A DNA stretch of 64,000 bases from Osedax fenrisi (GCA_964019155.1 OZ025243.1:9913865-9977864); one strand, 5' to 3'. Shown: positions 34,901 to 45,256, numbered from the stretch's first letter. Notes: generated by a model not told the origin, from the sequence alone. Numbers and translations are program-made.

Positions 34901-36356
34901 AGTTATTAATATATTTACGATAATAATGTTTATAAATAGTTTAGCTTAACGTAATATACGCTGTACTCGCGTAGACCCGATATCAATAGAACGCTTAGGA
35001 CACGCACACACACACATACACACACACATACACACACACACACACACGTGCACTAAACATCGTGATAATCTCTAATTAAGCCTGGCAAGTACACCGCCAC
35101 TACTACCTCGACAGCTAAGATCGGCTGAGGGAATCGGTGCACGCTACTAATGGCCGCTGTTATTGTTTGTCTAGCGGGCTATTGTTGTACATATATATAT
35201 CCCTATTGTTGTATATAAATCCATTGTTATTGTTCGATTAGGCGGGGTACAGGTGTATTTACACTTCGGCCGAGAGAGTTTTCTTAGCGGCTCTATCGAC
35301 GAATAGCGGCTTTAGCCGGCGTAATGAGGCGTGCTTAGGGGAGTGTTTACATGGCTTTAGCGCGGGCCTGGATCGAACGCGCAATGCACGCATAAGCATT
35401 TACGCACGGATACACGTTCGTGTGGCTATATACCTGTATCTAATAGACAAGACCGGGGTATATATAGAGTATACCTGCGCGCGCGAATGTTATGACTTGA
35501 CCTTATTCGCGCGTCGGACGGAAAGGTCGGCGGGCGATCCTCGTCGGATTATTAATTAATTAAATAACGTCAGAAAATACTAGGCCATCGGTCGTCGAGT
35601 GGGTCCGAACACACGCTCTACGATGAGATGCGCAGTGATTATATGTCAGGTGGTACAGAGCTCTACGTTATTTACTATGAATGAGAGAGGCTGAGAGCGT
35701 ATACATAATCAATACACTAGGCTCGCTGTAAATGACTACATTATCTCGATTATTAAACTATCAATAGGAGACGCACGTTTTCACTATAAATAGACGTGCG
35801 CGTGTGTACAATAGTCACTTATAGGACACCTGTAAACACCTATAAATAGTGCGTTTGCGGTTGTGGTATTGTGTAGTATGTTTGTATGTTTTTATGTATA
35901 TGTGTATGTATATATGTATATATGTATGTTTTTATGTATATGTGTATGTATATGTGTGTATGTTTTTATGTATATGTGTATGTATGTATATATGTATGTA
36001 TATATGTATATATGTATATATGTATGTATGTATTACTAAATGTATGGAAATATATTCGTGTATGTGTTCGTATTCGTGTATGTAGGTGTCTGTATGTGAT
36101 TATGTGTATGAGTATGCGTATGTATGTATGATAATGAAGATGATAATAATTTGATTGTCTCTTATCATAGGTGTGCCCCCCTCCCCCCTCATATACCTGT
36201 GAGGGGTACTTATCATAGATACATGTGTTAGGTACATGTGTGGGCGTGACTAACATTGGGATCACATGATCTTCTCCTCAACACCGTCGGTACGTCTTCA
36301 GCATTACTAGTCGCGGACAGACCAAGGTACTTTCTTCTCATGGATATTGTGATTTC
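16344..36356 (-). CDS. SAM domain - coiled coil - TKL protein kinase (20 exons)
   Basis: Exons from 5' to 3': 36356-36294, 34538-34419, 33950-33797, 32964-32902, 29237-29165, 28516-28468, 27826-27737, 27436-27307, 26404-26288, 25772-25655, 25197-25106, 24949-24828, 24421-24299, 23632-23430, 23264-23168, 23004-22924, 22608-22480, 21323-21132, 17502-17170 and 16511-16344. Every junction is GT-AG and in phase, giving 838 residues from the first listed exon to TAG at 16344-16346. Domain order is SAM, Ser/Asp-rich linker, coiled coils, tyrosine-kinase-like Ser/Thr kinase, then a Pro-rich tail. Kinases of this class phosphorylate proteins on Ser/Thr in signalling cascades, and SAM domains drive oligomer formation. 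The first listed exon has a strong 3' splice site, so coding exons lie further 5'. It is not ZAK-like: ZAK has its SAM after the kinase. Confidence 0.85.
16825..16929. mobile_element. Short MITE, family A
   Basis: TAAAGGGGGTATCATACTAC at 16825 pairs with GTTAGTGGGAAACCCCCTTA ending at 16929. It lies in the last intron of the kinase gene and directly abuts a second, more diverged copy. Confidence 0.65.
16930..17066. mobile_element. Short MITE, family A, abutting copy
   Basis: TTTCCGGCAACTTGCCTGAA near the left is mirrored by ATTTCCGGAAAGTTGCCGGA near 17,015. Outer words resemble GTGGGTATCC and GGGTTTATTTACCCC. It may be a second insertion into or beside the first copy. Confidence 0.45.
17503..21131. 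other. Long intron of the kinase gene with diverged MITE family B copy
   Basis: It is AT-rich. GAAAAAGGACGAGTTAATTG near 19,322 and AAAACTAAACCAAATAACC... AACCCGTCCGTTATGATCGG near 20,170-20,262 are the two ends of a family-B element (see 38994). They are separated by about 800 bp, so the copy is interrupted. A T run is at 19,404-19,420. Confidence 0.45.
22480..25197 (-). CDS. Kinase domain exons (TKL), with HLD instead of HRD
   Basis: The coiled-coil exon (KLQTELERLRANDSLRTKEI) leads into the glycine loop VLGEGSFSSVFKG, the ATP lysine in TEVAIKQL and the helix-C glutamate in FISEVEML. It continues with RHPHIVLLLGVCL, the hinge VLEYMPNGSL, catalytic loop HLDLKSTNVLL, DFG in KIADFGFSLF, GSPSWMAPE, ADVYSFSIILWEMVTG and the closing RCWQ...NRPSFS. 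All catalytic residues (K, E, D of HLD, N, D of DFG) are kept. The arginine before the catalytic aspartate is leucine (codon 23507-23509). That makes this a non-RD kinase, whose activation does not rely on the usual Arg-phosphoresidue contact. The activation loop is basic (NKRKKKKG). Confidence 0.9.
25433..25540. repeat. ~33-bp tandem repeat, three copies
   Basis: TATTATTGTCATATTATAAG plus a (TA)n spacer is repeated three times in the intron between 25655 and 25197. Confidence 0.75.
25655..28516 (-). CDS. Linker and coiled-coil exons of the kinase gene
   Basis: Five exons (28516-28468, 27826-27737, 27436-27307, 26404-26288, 25772-25655) encode a basic stretch (RLPAPPRRYQKCR) and a heptad-like run (RKELESLESQ to RIERLQQKYDVIQSKL). 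An acidic Ser-rich segment (SSSSDCGEFDD, QSTDDEEEDD) and a second basic helix (KRDLIRTVRTERRDHRM) follow. The helices probably form coiled coils that help dimer formation next to the kinase domain. Phases match across each intron. Confidence 0.75.
27850..28215. repeat. Diverged direct repeat R2, copy 1
   Basis: Shares long stretches with 29800-30215 (TTTATAAAAATCAAA, TTTTACTC-GAATCATTATT, TATAGCTATACT) in the same orientation. Both copies lie in introns of the kinase gene. Confidence 0.5.
28226..28330 (+). mobile_element. tRNA-SINE family, 3' fragment
   Basis: CGACTTCGAAGGGACATTAG, then CATATGGTTATAAGTGAAAAC and CACCAAATATT match the SINE tail in the same order as the copies at 12222 and 38573. 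Confidence 0.65.
29800..30215. repeat. Diverged direct repeat R2, copy 2
   Basis: Counterpart of 27850-28215. Relative to copy 1 it carries an extra GAGTAAACCCGGG-type stretch near 30,059. Confidence 0.5.
30580..31130. other. G+C-richer intron patch with CA repeats
   Basis: It contains (CA)n runs (30,888-30,899 and 30,925-30,938), a TATATATAG box near 31,030 and ACTGCATTCTGGGTAC near 31,070. No frame or RNA fold was recognised. A promoter function is possible but unsupported. Confidence 0.25.
31193..31402. mobile_element. Palindromic MITE with extra internal arm
   Basis: CCTGATTTATAAATGCTACT at the left is matched in inverted form ending near 31402, just inside TA on each side. A further direct copy of the arm (AATTCTACTATATTTCTAGG near 31,304) makes a nearly perfect hairpin with the right arm, with only (TA)n between. 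It lies in the kinase gene intron between 32902 and 29237. Confidence 0.6.
31658..31905. repeat. Long (TA)n microsatellite runs
   Basis: Two uninterrupted (TA)n runs of about 70 bp and 35 bp flank a short AT-rich spacer. Confidence 0.85.
32058..32138. mobile_element. Short MITE, family A
   Basis: AAAGGAGGAATCCCACTACC and the complement of GTGGGATACACCCT bound an ~80-bp element with the family word AGTATTTCCGG. Flanks GCAACAT and GCAAGAT may be a worn target duplication. Confidence 0.6.
32430..32664. repeat. 15-bp minisatellite ending in a family-A MITE terminus
   Basis: ATAATATAAATTAGT is repeated about 13 times with almost no variation (one AACTAGT). It is followed by TTTCCTGAAAGTTATAGTGG and GATACCCCCTTAAG, the right end of a family-A element. 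The array seems to have grown inside such an element. Confidence 0.8.
33000..33120. repeat. G-rich minisatellite in kinase intron
   Basis: GGGATGTGGGGGTAATAGTG is repeated twice, after a G run and before (GGT/GAT)n. The + strand could form G-rich structures. Confidence 0.55.
33566..33728 (+). mobile_element. tRNA-SINE fragment interrupted by a short insert
   Basis: ATCTCATTAAAACCATATATG and CTTAAC, then after a 34-bp insert ATGAGAGCGACTTCGAAGGG... CAACCAAAATAAAAC. Compared with the copy at 38573 (GTCTTAACACGAGAGC on its sense strand) the continuity is broken exactly at GTCTTAAC. Confidence 0.65.
33596..33629. mobile_element. 34-bp insert with GTCTTAAC target duplication
   Basis: CCGAGATAACCCGGGATAAC and its repeat lie between two exact GTCTTAAC copies (33588-33595 and 33630-33637) inside a SINE. 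The insert consists of the decamer ATAACCCG(A/G)G repeated about three times. Confidence 0.5.
33797..36356 (-). CDS. SAM domain exons of the kinase gene
   Basis: The exon 36356-36294 ends ...SATSNAED. The next exon continues VLRWLEGLEV with RYARLFAAHEIDALQAVKLL, then LTRSQLQ. The third starts EMGVNAIGPLNKMVLAIREL. Together these give the SAM pattern: W-L near the start, Y-x-x-x-F, EIDALQ...L, the L-x-x-M-G-V turn and a closing helix with LAIREL. The SAM covers about residues 19-82 of the rebuilt protein. After it come RPIRPRTTTS and a His/Ser-rich linker. Confidence 0.85.
34600..34680. repeat. (GGT/AGT)n microsatellite
   Basis: GGTGGTAGTAGTGGTGGTGG-type repeat in the intron between the two main SAM exons. 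Confidence 0.7.
34980..35860. promoter_or_regulatory. CpG-rich, G+C-rich island inside the kinase gene
   Basis: About 800 bp rich in CG dinucleotides (GCGCGCGCGAATG, TCGCGCGTCGGACGG, GGCCGATCG-type words) in otherwise very AT-rich DNA. It lies in the intron between the exons at 36294 and 34538 and has no long frame. A (CA)n run leads into it near 35,005-35,047. It may be an internal promoter or CpG island of the kinase gene, or an unannotated non-coding RNA; the sequence alone does not decide. Confidence 0.35.
35870..36145. repeat. (GTAT)n / GTATATGT microsatellite
   Basis: A long run of TATGTATATGTGTATGT variants. Reading frames through it on both strands are products of the repeat. Confidence 0.8.
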
Positions 36357-36959
36357 CTAAAGGGGAGAAGGGTAAAGGTTTAGCTGTGCTGTGGTCGGGT
36401 TATAGTAGCAGTTACTCTGTTCATTTTATATAATTAGAGTACATTCAGATATCAATCAGTTGCGTAATAAGTTTAAATAAATATTACATAATAGGTATTT
36501 ATTATAGAATATTATAACTACAGTGCACCCAGGATATATCGGACCTTGATACAATGATACCTGTATATAGCGGAATATTTAAATATTTCAACACATCTAA
36601 AACTTGATATAACTCCTATAACTTAATATACTGGTAACTAGACATAACGGAACATATTACTTATCCCGAAGGTGAACTGTATACTATATTCATACGTATG
36701 ATATTCTACAATATAGTGTATACTATTTTAAGATATTGGCAAACTAAAAAGCTAGTAATTGATTATTATTCAAGTTCACAATATATACGAAACTTCTAAT
36801 AAATATTTGTGTCTAACGATACAAATTAATAAATATATATATATTATTTGTAAATAAAATATTCATGTTATATTAAATTTTCAGATTTCCATGTTAATTT
36901 TTATATTTAAAAATTTATTATTTTTAGATATGTATATGTATATGTTTAGAATGAACGTA

Positions 36960-37478
36960 TTAAATAATAACTTTTGAATTTTTAGAATTCCACGTAGTTC
37001 CATTAATATGGTATTTGTTCGGTTCAACATTAAGATTGTTGGCAGAGGTTTCACAGTTCAAAGGTGAAGAATGCTGAAGTTCGGGACTCGATGTTAAAGC
37101 AATTGTATCACCGGAAGCATTCACAGTTTCCCTGTTAATTATTCGCGAATTTTGAAATCAATATATATCATCAAACGTTTAATTGATATTCAATTACATT
37201 ATTTACATACGTAAAATAAATATTATATAATATATTTTGCGATATATATATTTAATATATAATGTAATAAATAATTATTTACTGTATTATAGATATTTAT
37301 ATGTACATGTGAATATTTCACTGATGATCAATTATTAGGTGTGTAGCAGTTCTAACTCAACGTACCTGGGCAGAGAATACACGAGCTGATCGTAAGGATG
37401 TTTACTCAGCACCTTTGTAGAGTGCAAGGTCTTCTGAGTTTGCACCGACAAGATCGACAGAGAAGTCATTGTCGGCAT
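36960..37478 (-). CDS. Candidate 5' exons of the kinase gene
   Basis: 37478-37366 starts ATG with an in-frame stop just before it and encodes MPTMTSLSILSVQTQK... VYSLP. It ends at a good GTACGT donor in phase 2. 37131-36960 follows an AACAG acceptor in the matching phase and is open (ETVNASGDTIALTSSPEL...) to TAA at 36960-36962. Its donor towards the acceptor at 36356 was not settled: GTTGAA, GTGGAA and GTTATT are all weak. These may be the first exons of the SAM-kinase gene or a separate small gene. Confidence 0.4.
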
Positions 37479-37556
37479 TCAACTCTAATCGGACAGTCGA
37501 TGTTTATTATATTGAAATATATTTGAATACATTTTAAACCACCAATATTTATAATG

Positions 37557-37611
<55 letters not shown>

Positions 37612-38572
37612 TATTTATATTTATCATACACTCTATTGATATTCCAATTAAATATTAAATATAATTATATTATATTATTATTATCTATTATAATAGATAT
37701 GATAAGTAATAATTATAAAATAATATTATTATCTAAATATTAATATTAAATTATTTAATAAATCATATTGTTCTTTATCAACATAATTTCATTTTTTGTC
37801 AATTATTTTAGATATGATGTAATCAATTCAGTATACATTATGTTGTAAACATATAGCATTGTTGACCATACATCTTCTTCATGGAAAAAATTATATTATT
37901 GAGATCATAATGATTATCATAATCATTATGATAATGGTTATCATTCATTTCATTTGATGAGAATTAATTATTATGAAAATATTATCTATGACATAGAATT
38001 TAACATAGATCATGTGAATAAATGTACGATCGTTTCACTTACAAGAAAATTATTTAAAAATCGCATCCATACATAATCTTACAAGGACATCAATATTATA
38101 TATAAGCAGTATTATTAATAAAACTACATATGTATAATTTAGTTATGGTCACTGAAATACTCGCATGTCTTCTTGTTCTTAAATATGTGATCATATGAAA
38201 TATATGATGTTATAACATATTTAATTGTTAACAAATTTTACATTATATAATATATTGTAAAATGTATGTAATATATAATGATATTTAATATATTATAATA
38301 TGTATAGTGTATATAAAAATTTTTTATTTGAAGCATTTCTATAATCGATATCCATGTCTACTTATTTATTTTATATTTATCATGTTTACTTATATATGCG
38401 AATTGATTTTAGAAGGTTTTTACCGAAAATAGTCGTTTTCCAGAATTACGAAAAAAAAGCTGTATAAATTTATATATGTTTAGCTTTATAGAATCTATGA
38501 TAGATGTAATGTAAAGTGTATGTGCACTGTACACTGTGTACAGTGCACAGTGCTATATATATATGTTATCTT
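37479..38572. other. AT-rich upstream region with palindromes
   Basis: (TA)n lies at 37,560-37,604. Self-complementary ATAATGATTATCATAATCATTAT lies near 37,907-37,929, and a 27-bp palindrome GTGCACTGTACAC-T-GTGTACAGTGCAC near 38,521-38,550. No gene is seen. Confidence 0.4.
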
Positions 38573-38846
38573 ATTTTGGTGTAGTCATTTCATCCCATAC
38601 AGGAACTTAGATGAAGTTTTAACTTATACCCATATATCTGTAATTACCCTTAAAGCCGCTCTCGTGTTAAGACATACATGGTTTAACGAGAGCCAATCAT
38701 TTATTTATACACAATTATATATGATCACTTTTAAATAATATGTTAAATACATTTTAATGGTCCGGAGGGGGATTGAATGCGTGTCATACTGTTCGTATAT
38801 CTGACCCATTAGCCAACTGACCACACAGGCAGTTAAATTAATTTCA
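38573..38846 (-). mobile_element. tRNA-derived SINE, full length
   Basis: On the minus strand it starts TGCCTGTGTGGTCAGTTGGC (A-box region), with GCATTCAATCCCC as B-box. It continues through ATTGGCTCTCGTTAAACC and GTCTTAACACGAGAGC and ends GACTACACCAAAATAAG. The tRNA-like head with A and B boxes, the family tail and other copies at 11250, 12222, 28226 and 33566 support the call. Confidence 0.75.
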
Positions 38847-38993
38847 CACATATATGCCGTATAATATGGACAGCCGATTACTTTATAAGCACAGTTTATA
38901 GTCCGACAACCGACAAATGTAAAATGTATGTAAATATATTATATTATATATATATATATAAATATATATATATATAATTTTATATATATATAT

Positions 38994-39161
38994 GGGTTAT
39001 GATCAAAAAAGACGAGTTGAGTAGCAAGGGTTACATTTTAAATGTAAAATAAATTTGTATAGGCTCACTTTGTGATGTAAATTACATCATGTAATGCAGC
39101 TAAAAAAAACCAAGTAGGACAAAACTAAACCAATTAAAACAAATAACCTACAAATATTAAT

Positions 39162-39198
<37 letters not shown>

Positions 39199-39259
39199 TA
39201 TTAAATTGTATTTCAAGTGTAACCTTAAACCCTCAACTCGTCCTTTTTAATCGTCTCCC
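38994..39259. mobile_element. MITE family B (GACGATCAAAAAGGACGAGTTG ends), copy 1
   Basis: GGGTTATGATCAAAAAAGAC at 38994 is matched in inverted form by GTCCTTTTTAATCGTCTCCC ending at 39259. Inside are GCAGCTAAAAAAAACC and AAAACTAAACCAATT, shared with the oppositely oriented copy at 56567. It has no coding capacity. Confidence 0.7.
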
Positions 39260-39387
39260 ATATAATTATTATTATAATAATTATATTATAATAATATATG
39301 TCATATATTTATTTATAGTATAATACTATGTATTACAATTTAATTATCATAAATATATAGTAAATGTTAAGGCACTTATTAAGTGAC

Positions 39388-39652
39388 TTAATTAGATTTA
39401 GACTGTCATCGGCCCCCAATATGTCACGTGACTAACCGAGAGTTAAAGTAAACAATGCGTGTAGAGGTTATATAATATCATTAATATATAAACATACGGT
39501 ATTATATGAATGTATATATATAAAACACGAATTAACTACTCGGTAAATAATTTACTAAGAAATATAACGCCATCCGCGAAATGATTATTTGAACTTTCGG
39601 TTTGACACGTGACTTATTGGGGTCCGATATCAGTATTCAGACTTAATTATAT
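39388..39652. mobile_element. MITE with ~55-bp inverted ends carrying CACGTG
   Basis: TCGGCCCCCAATATGTCACG... ACCGAGAGTTAAAG near 39,410-39,455 is matched in inverted form by CTTTCGGTTTGACACGTGAC... TTGGGGTCCGATATCAG near 39,593-39,633. About 260 bp and AT-rich inside. Exact ends are uncertain. Confidence 0.6.
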
Positions 39653-40628
39653 ATTAAATATTTAATATTATATTATTATATTATAATTTACAATTATTAT
39701 AATAATTAATATAATAATAATATATTATTATGATAATTATATTAAATATATTGATTTATTAATATTAATTAATAATTAAAATTGAATATAATTAAATTTA
39801 ATATTTAATCATTAAATTAATGTAAATATGATTCGATAGTTAATATAATATGCATACATAGAATATATATGTAACTATGAATTAAATACCTATTTATAAA
39901 TAACTATAATCCAAACATTGTATAATTAAATCACTACATGTAACTTGTAAAAATATTTATCATTCATAAAATGAAAACAAATTAAAGATCTCGTCGCAAT
40001 GGACGCATAATTTGATTTGGGCACATGCATTGTTTACTTATATACATCCAATGGAAATTAAATAAATAATGTCAATGACACAGATATAAGAATTGAAAAA
40101 AACATCCTTAATAGGATATTTATAATATCATTTGATCCGATCTTGTAATGTTTACTGATAATATTTATTAATATACAACAATTGTAACCATTTATTTCAA
40201 TATAAATAAATATACATATATGTATATATATATATATAAATTAAGCCTATATTATAAAATAATGCATCTAGAAAATATGTACATAAATATATATGTATAT
40301 ATGGGTGTGTGCAAGTATATTATAAATTCATTCAATATATTTACTTGTATTCATTTATTGTAATCAATATATTAGATAGTTTAAATAACAGTGTTTTACA
40401 ATTAATAATATTATTTTATATTAACCTAATTCAATGTTGTTTTGTTAACAATTAACTAATACACCTATAAAGAGGGTATCCCACTACCAGTATTTCCAGT
40501 TACTAAGTATATATACTATATATTAATTTTTACTATTTTATGTTATTAAACTGCAGAATATTATTAAACTGTGACGGGGAAATTAGACATCCGCTATTAT
40601 TCGCTATTATAATTTGAAGAAAATAGAT

Positions 40629-40682
<54 letters not shown>

Positions 40683-41059
40683 TATAAATATATGACTTAT
40701 ATCAACACCTCCTATAACATCAGGTTATAGGAGGTCTTACTTATATAAGCTATAATTGAAAGTAAAGTGTAATTTTGTATTATCTGAGAAATTAAGGAGG
40801 GTATATAAGATGTAGAGATATATATCACATATATATGTGTATTAGTTAGTATTAGCAAATCCCTTTGGATTTAGTATTAGGTAAGAAATTTACATGCGTA
40901 GTCATGAATATATTTTAGTGGATATGTTTTACTTGCACTACAAAATAAGGATATTTAAGAAAATGTAAGTGTTGTATCGATACTAGATCTAGTTATTGTG
41001 TTAGCAATTGTTTATGATTAATGATGGTAATGATATAATTGGGTACTAAATTGGATGTC
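39653..41059. other. AT-rich intergenic stretch
   Basis: It holds a lone family-A MITE end (AAAGAGGGTATCCCACTACC at 40472-40491), a (TA)n run (40,630-40,678) and the palindromic insert at 40703. No gene is seen. Confidence 0.45.
40703..40738. mobile_element. Ultra-short palindromic insert, copy 2
   Basis: Left arm AACACCTCCTATAACAT, right arm GGTTATAGGAGGTCTT, between two exact ACTTATAT copies (40695-40702 and 40739-40746). Same palindrome as at 6935 and 46999, one base shorter at the centre. Confidence 0.7.
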
Positions 41060-43480
41060 CATATATAAGTTCTATCTCCACCTTCACGCGGTAGACCCTG
41101 TTTAAACTAACGGATGAGGTCGAACGCGTCTTGTCCAGCACGTCAAATCTGACACTAAGTCCCCACTACTGACTTGTAGTCGACTCGGGAGAGCCAAAGT
41201 ATATGGAAGTACCACCAAAAAGAAAAACACAACTTGGCCGGTAGTAGGCGGTCGATTATCATGAACAGCAGCAGGATAATTATTGGAAGAAGTGGATGAA
41301 CCTATTACATGGTCAACGATAAATCCATCCTAACTCCGAGGCATTGTGGAAACAAATACATGGCTCGGATACTGCGCTAGAGTAGGCAACAGGAAACCAC
41401 TAGTTGCATCCCAAGAAAACAAACATGACAGCTATATACATACAAATCGCTATAAAGTCGAAGAATGAGTCCCCCGGGTTGGAAGAATTTTATATTACTA
41501 CTGGGGAAGGGTATTCACTGTCACGAATAAGTGCAACGAGGATGACGTTGTTGCTCTAAAGCCGAAAGGACGAACGTCGATCGAGAATGATATAACGATA
41601 AGAACAGTGGAAACCCATAGAATAGCAAAAGAAAGAATGAGAATCGGTACATGGAACGTAAGAACATTAAATAATGGTAATTTTGAAGTAGTCAAGAGAG
41701 AAATGGAAAAGACTGATGTGGATCTGCTAGAAATTAGTGAGATGAAATGGACAGGAATGGGACATTTTACGTCAGATGAACATGCAACCTATTATTGTGG
41801 ACAGGATACCTTTAAACGTAATGGAGTGGCATTTATATGTAATAATAAACTCCGAAGATGTGTGATGGGGTTTAACCCAGTAAATGACAGAATTTCCACA
41901 ATACGCATACAGTGTAAACCCATAAACATAACTTTAGTTTAAGTATACGCCCCGACATCCAGCTCAGAGGAAGAGGATATAGAAGCTCTTTATAAATCAG
42001 TAACATTTGTAATAGACCAGACACCTAGTATAGATAGTCTTTATATAATAGGAGACTGGAATTCTAAGGTTGGGAAAGATATATCAAATGACATTACTGG
42101 TAACTTTGGTCTGGGGAGAGAAACGAGCACCCACGGAGGCTTTATACGTGGAGATCGCGATCTAGGGCGCGCCGGTCAACATTTCTAGAACCCAAATTGA
42201 TTATATCGTATGCAAGACTAGATGGAAAAGCAATATACAGAGAGTTACAACACTGCCTGGAGCTGATTGTGGCACTGACCATAATTTGCTAATAGCAGAC
42301 ATCAAGATGAAACTCAAACGAATACAACGATCAAAGCAAACTCCAATATACGATGTTGAAAAAATCTGACCTGACTACGGTGTAGAAATAACAATATATG
42401 TTTAACGAGCTTACAATAAAAGATAGAGAATCTGAAGAACTTTTTATTTTATTCGAAATGTACTAAAAGAGACAGCGTATAAAAATGTCCTGAAAGTCAA
42501 AAGAGAGAAAGTTTCTAAATGTCTATCGGAGGAAGTTTTTAAAATTACACAAGAGCGAAAGGAAATCTGATTGTAGTTTTGACAAATATATACACAAATC
42601 AAGAATCGATTCTCTGTAAGGACAGAGTATGGTGAAATAAGCAACATTCCGATTGGTAAATGAGTAAGGCAAGAATCATCCTATATCCATTGCAATTCAA
42701 TATCTTTGCAGAAAAAATAATGCGAGATGTCATGGAAAAGTGGGATAAAGGCATTAGTATATGCGGAAGGAAAGTTACAAACCTTAGATATGCCGACGAC
42801 ACTATATTGATAGCTGTTATGACTACAGGTAAATTGGACCATAACATATAATACAGATAGTAACAATATCGAAATCGTTGATAAATTTATATTTCTGGGA
42901 GTTCTAATTACAAAAGACGGAGTTACCGATTAGGAGATACGAAGAAGGCTGGCAAAGGGAAAATATGCCATGGGAATTCTGAAATGTATATTCAATGAGG
43001 CATTAATCTAACGACAAAAATAATGATTGTTCAAACACTAGTATTTCCAATTATCCTTTATTGAACAGAAACCTGGACTATCAAAAAGGCAGATAGGAAA
43101 ACAATTGATGCTTTTGAACTATGGTGCTGGAGGAAACTTATCGGAGTTACCTACTTAGATAGGAAGAGAAATACTGAGATAATAGATATAATACAACCTA
43201 AAAGAAAGCTCAAATCCAGAATTATCAAGGCTGTCCTATATTTTTTCGGACACGTTGTTAGATCAGATATGACGGAATTGCAAATGATGCTATGAAGAAT
43301 GGAAGGTCGGCGAGGAAGAGGCAGATCACATCGCACTTGGCTAGACAATATAAACAAATATCTCTCTAAAGATATTATGAATCTCCGACTATATGCTAGA
43401 GACATAGCTTGATGGATAATAGCTACCATAGATGTTGCCATGGGTCGGTTTCGACACGACGGCACAAGGTAACAAGGTAA
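41060..43480 (+). mobile_element. RTE-like LINE, decayed, with internal deletion
   Basis: A G+C-richer leader (41,060-41,600) precedes an endonuclease frame. The translation has RIGTWNVRTLNN, then a stop at 41940 and VYAPTSSSEEEDIEALYKS, GDWNSKVGK and QIDYIVCKTRW in shifted frames. The reverse transcriptase is reduced to FNIFAEKIMRDVMEKWDKGI and NLRYADDTILIA near 42,690-42,830, so its front half is deleted (around 42,400-42,660). The C-terminal part (DAFELWCWRKLIGV, VLYFFGHVVRSD, GRRGRGRSHRTWLDNI) follows with stops. Motifs are those of the RTE/BovB-like endonuclease-reverse transcriptase group. Inactive. Confidence 0.8.
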
Positions 43481-44894
43481 TCATATAATCGTATTTTTTA
43501 TGATAATATCTATTATGAATTATAAATAGAGATTTATATATACCTACATCTTTCAGATAAATATAATAAGTTAAAAATGTCAATTGTTAACGAATATAGA
43601 AATATTAGTAGGAGATAAGATAATTCTTAATTGAGAAAATTAAGCAAACGATATAGTTTTGTAGTTTATGAATTTGTTAATAACATATGTTGGTAGGTTT
43701 ATACTAATATACATAACAATGGTTTATAAATGCATTTCTCTGCAGAGAAACCAAATTAGCAGTATCATTAATTTTAAATTTTAAATGTTTACTTATAAAA
43801 CTATTAATTGTATAATTATCATAGATATCCAATACCTCACTTTAATTTATATTATAATTATAGGTACAATACCTACATTAATTTATGATTTAGTTGTTAT
43901 CACAATAAATTATTTACTAATTAATTACAAATTACTGCTAAATAATCATCTTCATTATGAATCTATCGCTAAATAATTCATATCGATGCAGTAGTGTATA
44001 CATTAATTCATACTTTTACAGTTTTGTTTATTCAATACGTTATTCAATATGTTGTATTCCTACATTATTTATCTATCTATTTATTTTATTATTTATTTAA
44101 ATTTCCATTTTAATAAATTACTGAAATGTTTAATATTACCCACTAACATTCATGTAATACTTGTGACGATGCTATACAATATGACTCATGTAATGCATGG
44201 TTCTAAATATCTATGTTAATGTCGTACCCCTAAACTATTATCTAAGAATGCTACTTTATATAACCGCTTTTCTTTGGATCTGCAAAATTGGCTAAACTAA
44301 TAATCGCCCATTTCAATTGATAATTATCAATTAAAATGGAATATATTCACTAAATATATTCACTAAATCAACTGGTTATAACCACTTGATTTAGTGCTGT
44401 TATCAATAAATATATATCTATAAAGCTACCCATATAGATCATATTAATTATATATTCCGTGGGCTCTATAATTGATTCTTCTCCTGGCAATATTAATAAT
44501 AATAATAACATTACCACCATGCAGGGTTCCATGGATTACCACTAAATTACATCGGATTACCACTAAATCACCATTCAACAATAATTACAATGTGATAATT
44601 CAGTTATTGTTATATTTAGGATATCTAGGTATATATAGCTATAGGATATATACAATTTCTATATAATAGTTATTGGAATTATATTATATTAAATAAATGA
44701 CATAACACACTTTAGTAGGAACTCCACGGTAATACCAAATACATCAGGTAATACTTTAGTATTAGTTAAATGTAACTAAGTGGTGTTGAGGTCACACTTA
44801 AGGTTAAACTGAAGACGCATTTTAATAGTCGCTGAATATTTAATTAACTGTGAAAATAACTGAATTTAAATGGTAGCATATATGTTGTTATATT

Positions 44895-44941
<47 letters not shown>

Positions 44942-44960
44942 TGTGAATATATAGTATATT
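43481..44960. other. AT-rich intergenic stretch with two adjacent palindromes
   Basis: CATTTCAATTGATAATTATC... near 44,309-44,338 and CACTAAATCAACTGGTTATA... near 44,363-44,398 are nearly perfect palindromes of about 30 and 36 bp. (TA)n at 44,895-44,937. No coding evidence. Confidence 0.45.
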
Positions 44961-45256
44961 GGGTATACTCAGTGAAGCGTGACGGAATATAATTACGATC
45001 GTTATATCGATTTAGCAATCGGTATCGGCGCGTGACCAGTTCGATTAATAATTCAATGTAACCTAGATAACGTCGGTGTTGGGTGCGCGCTGATGCAACC
45101 ACACATCATTTCTAAGTTTACCGTCAGGGGGAGCGCTCGCTAACAATTGTTCTCTCTCTCATTATCTCCTTCTAGCTGTGAATTATCTCCACCTTAGAGC
45201 TATCTGGAGTCTGAAGATACGGCGGTTACGACATCGCACGGTACCTCGACGACACT
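44960..45256 (+). promoter_or_regulatory. Promoter and leader region of the Sel1-repeat gene
   Basis: G+C content rises about 300 bp before the ATG. A pyrimidine-rich TGTTCTCTCTCTCATTATCT run near 45,149 could hold the start site. ATGACGTCACC at the start codon contains a perfect cyclic-AMP response element, TGACGTCA. No TATA box can be told apart from the AT-rich background. Confidence 0.4.

Noticed and set aside
35849..36265. Overlapping frames rich in Tyr, Met, Cys and Val on both strands
   Set aside because: Products of the GTAT microsatellite.
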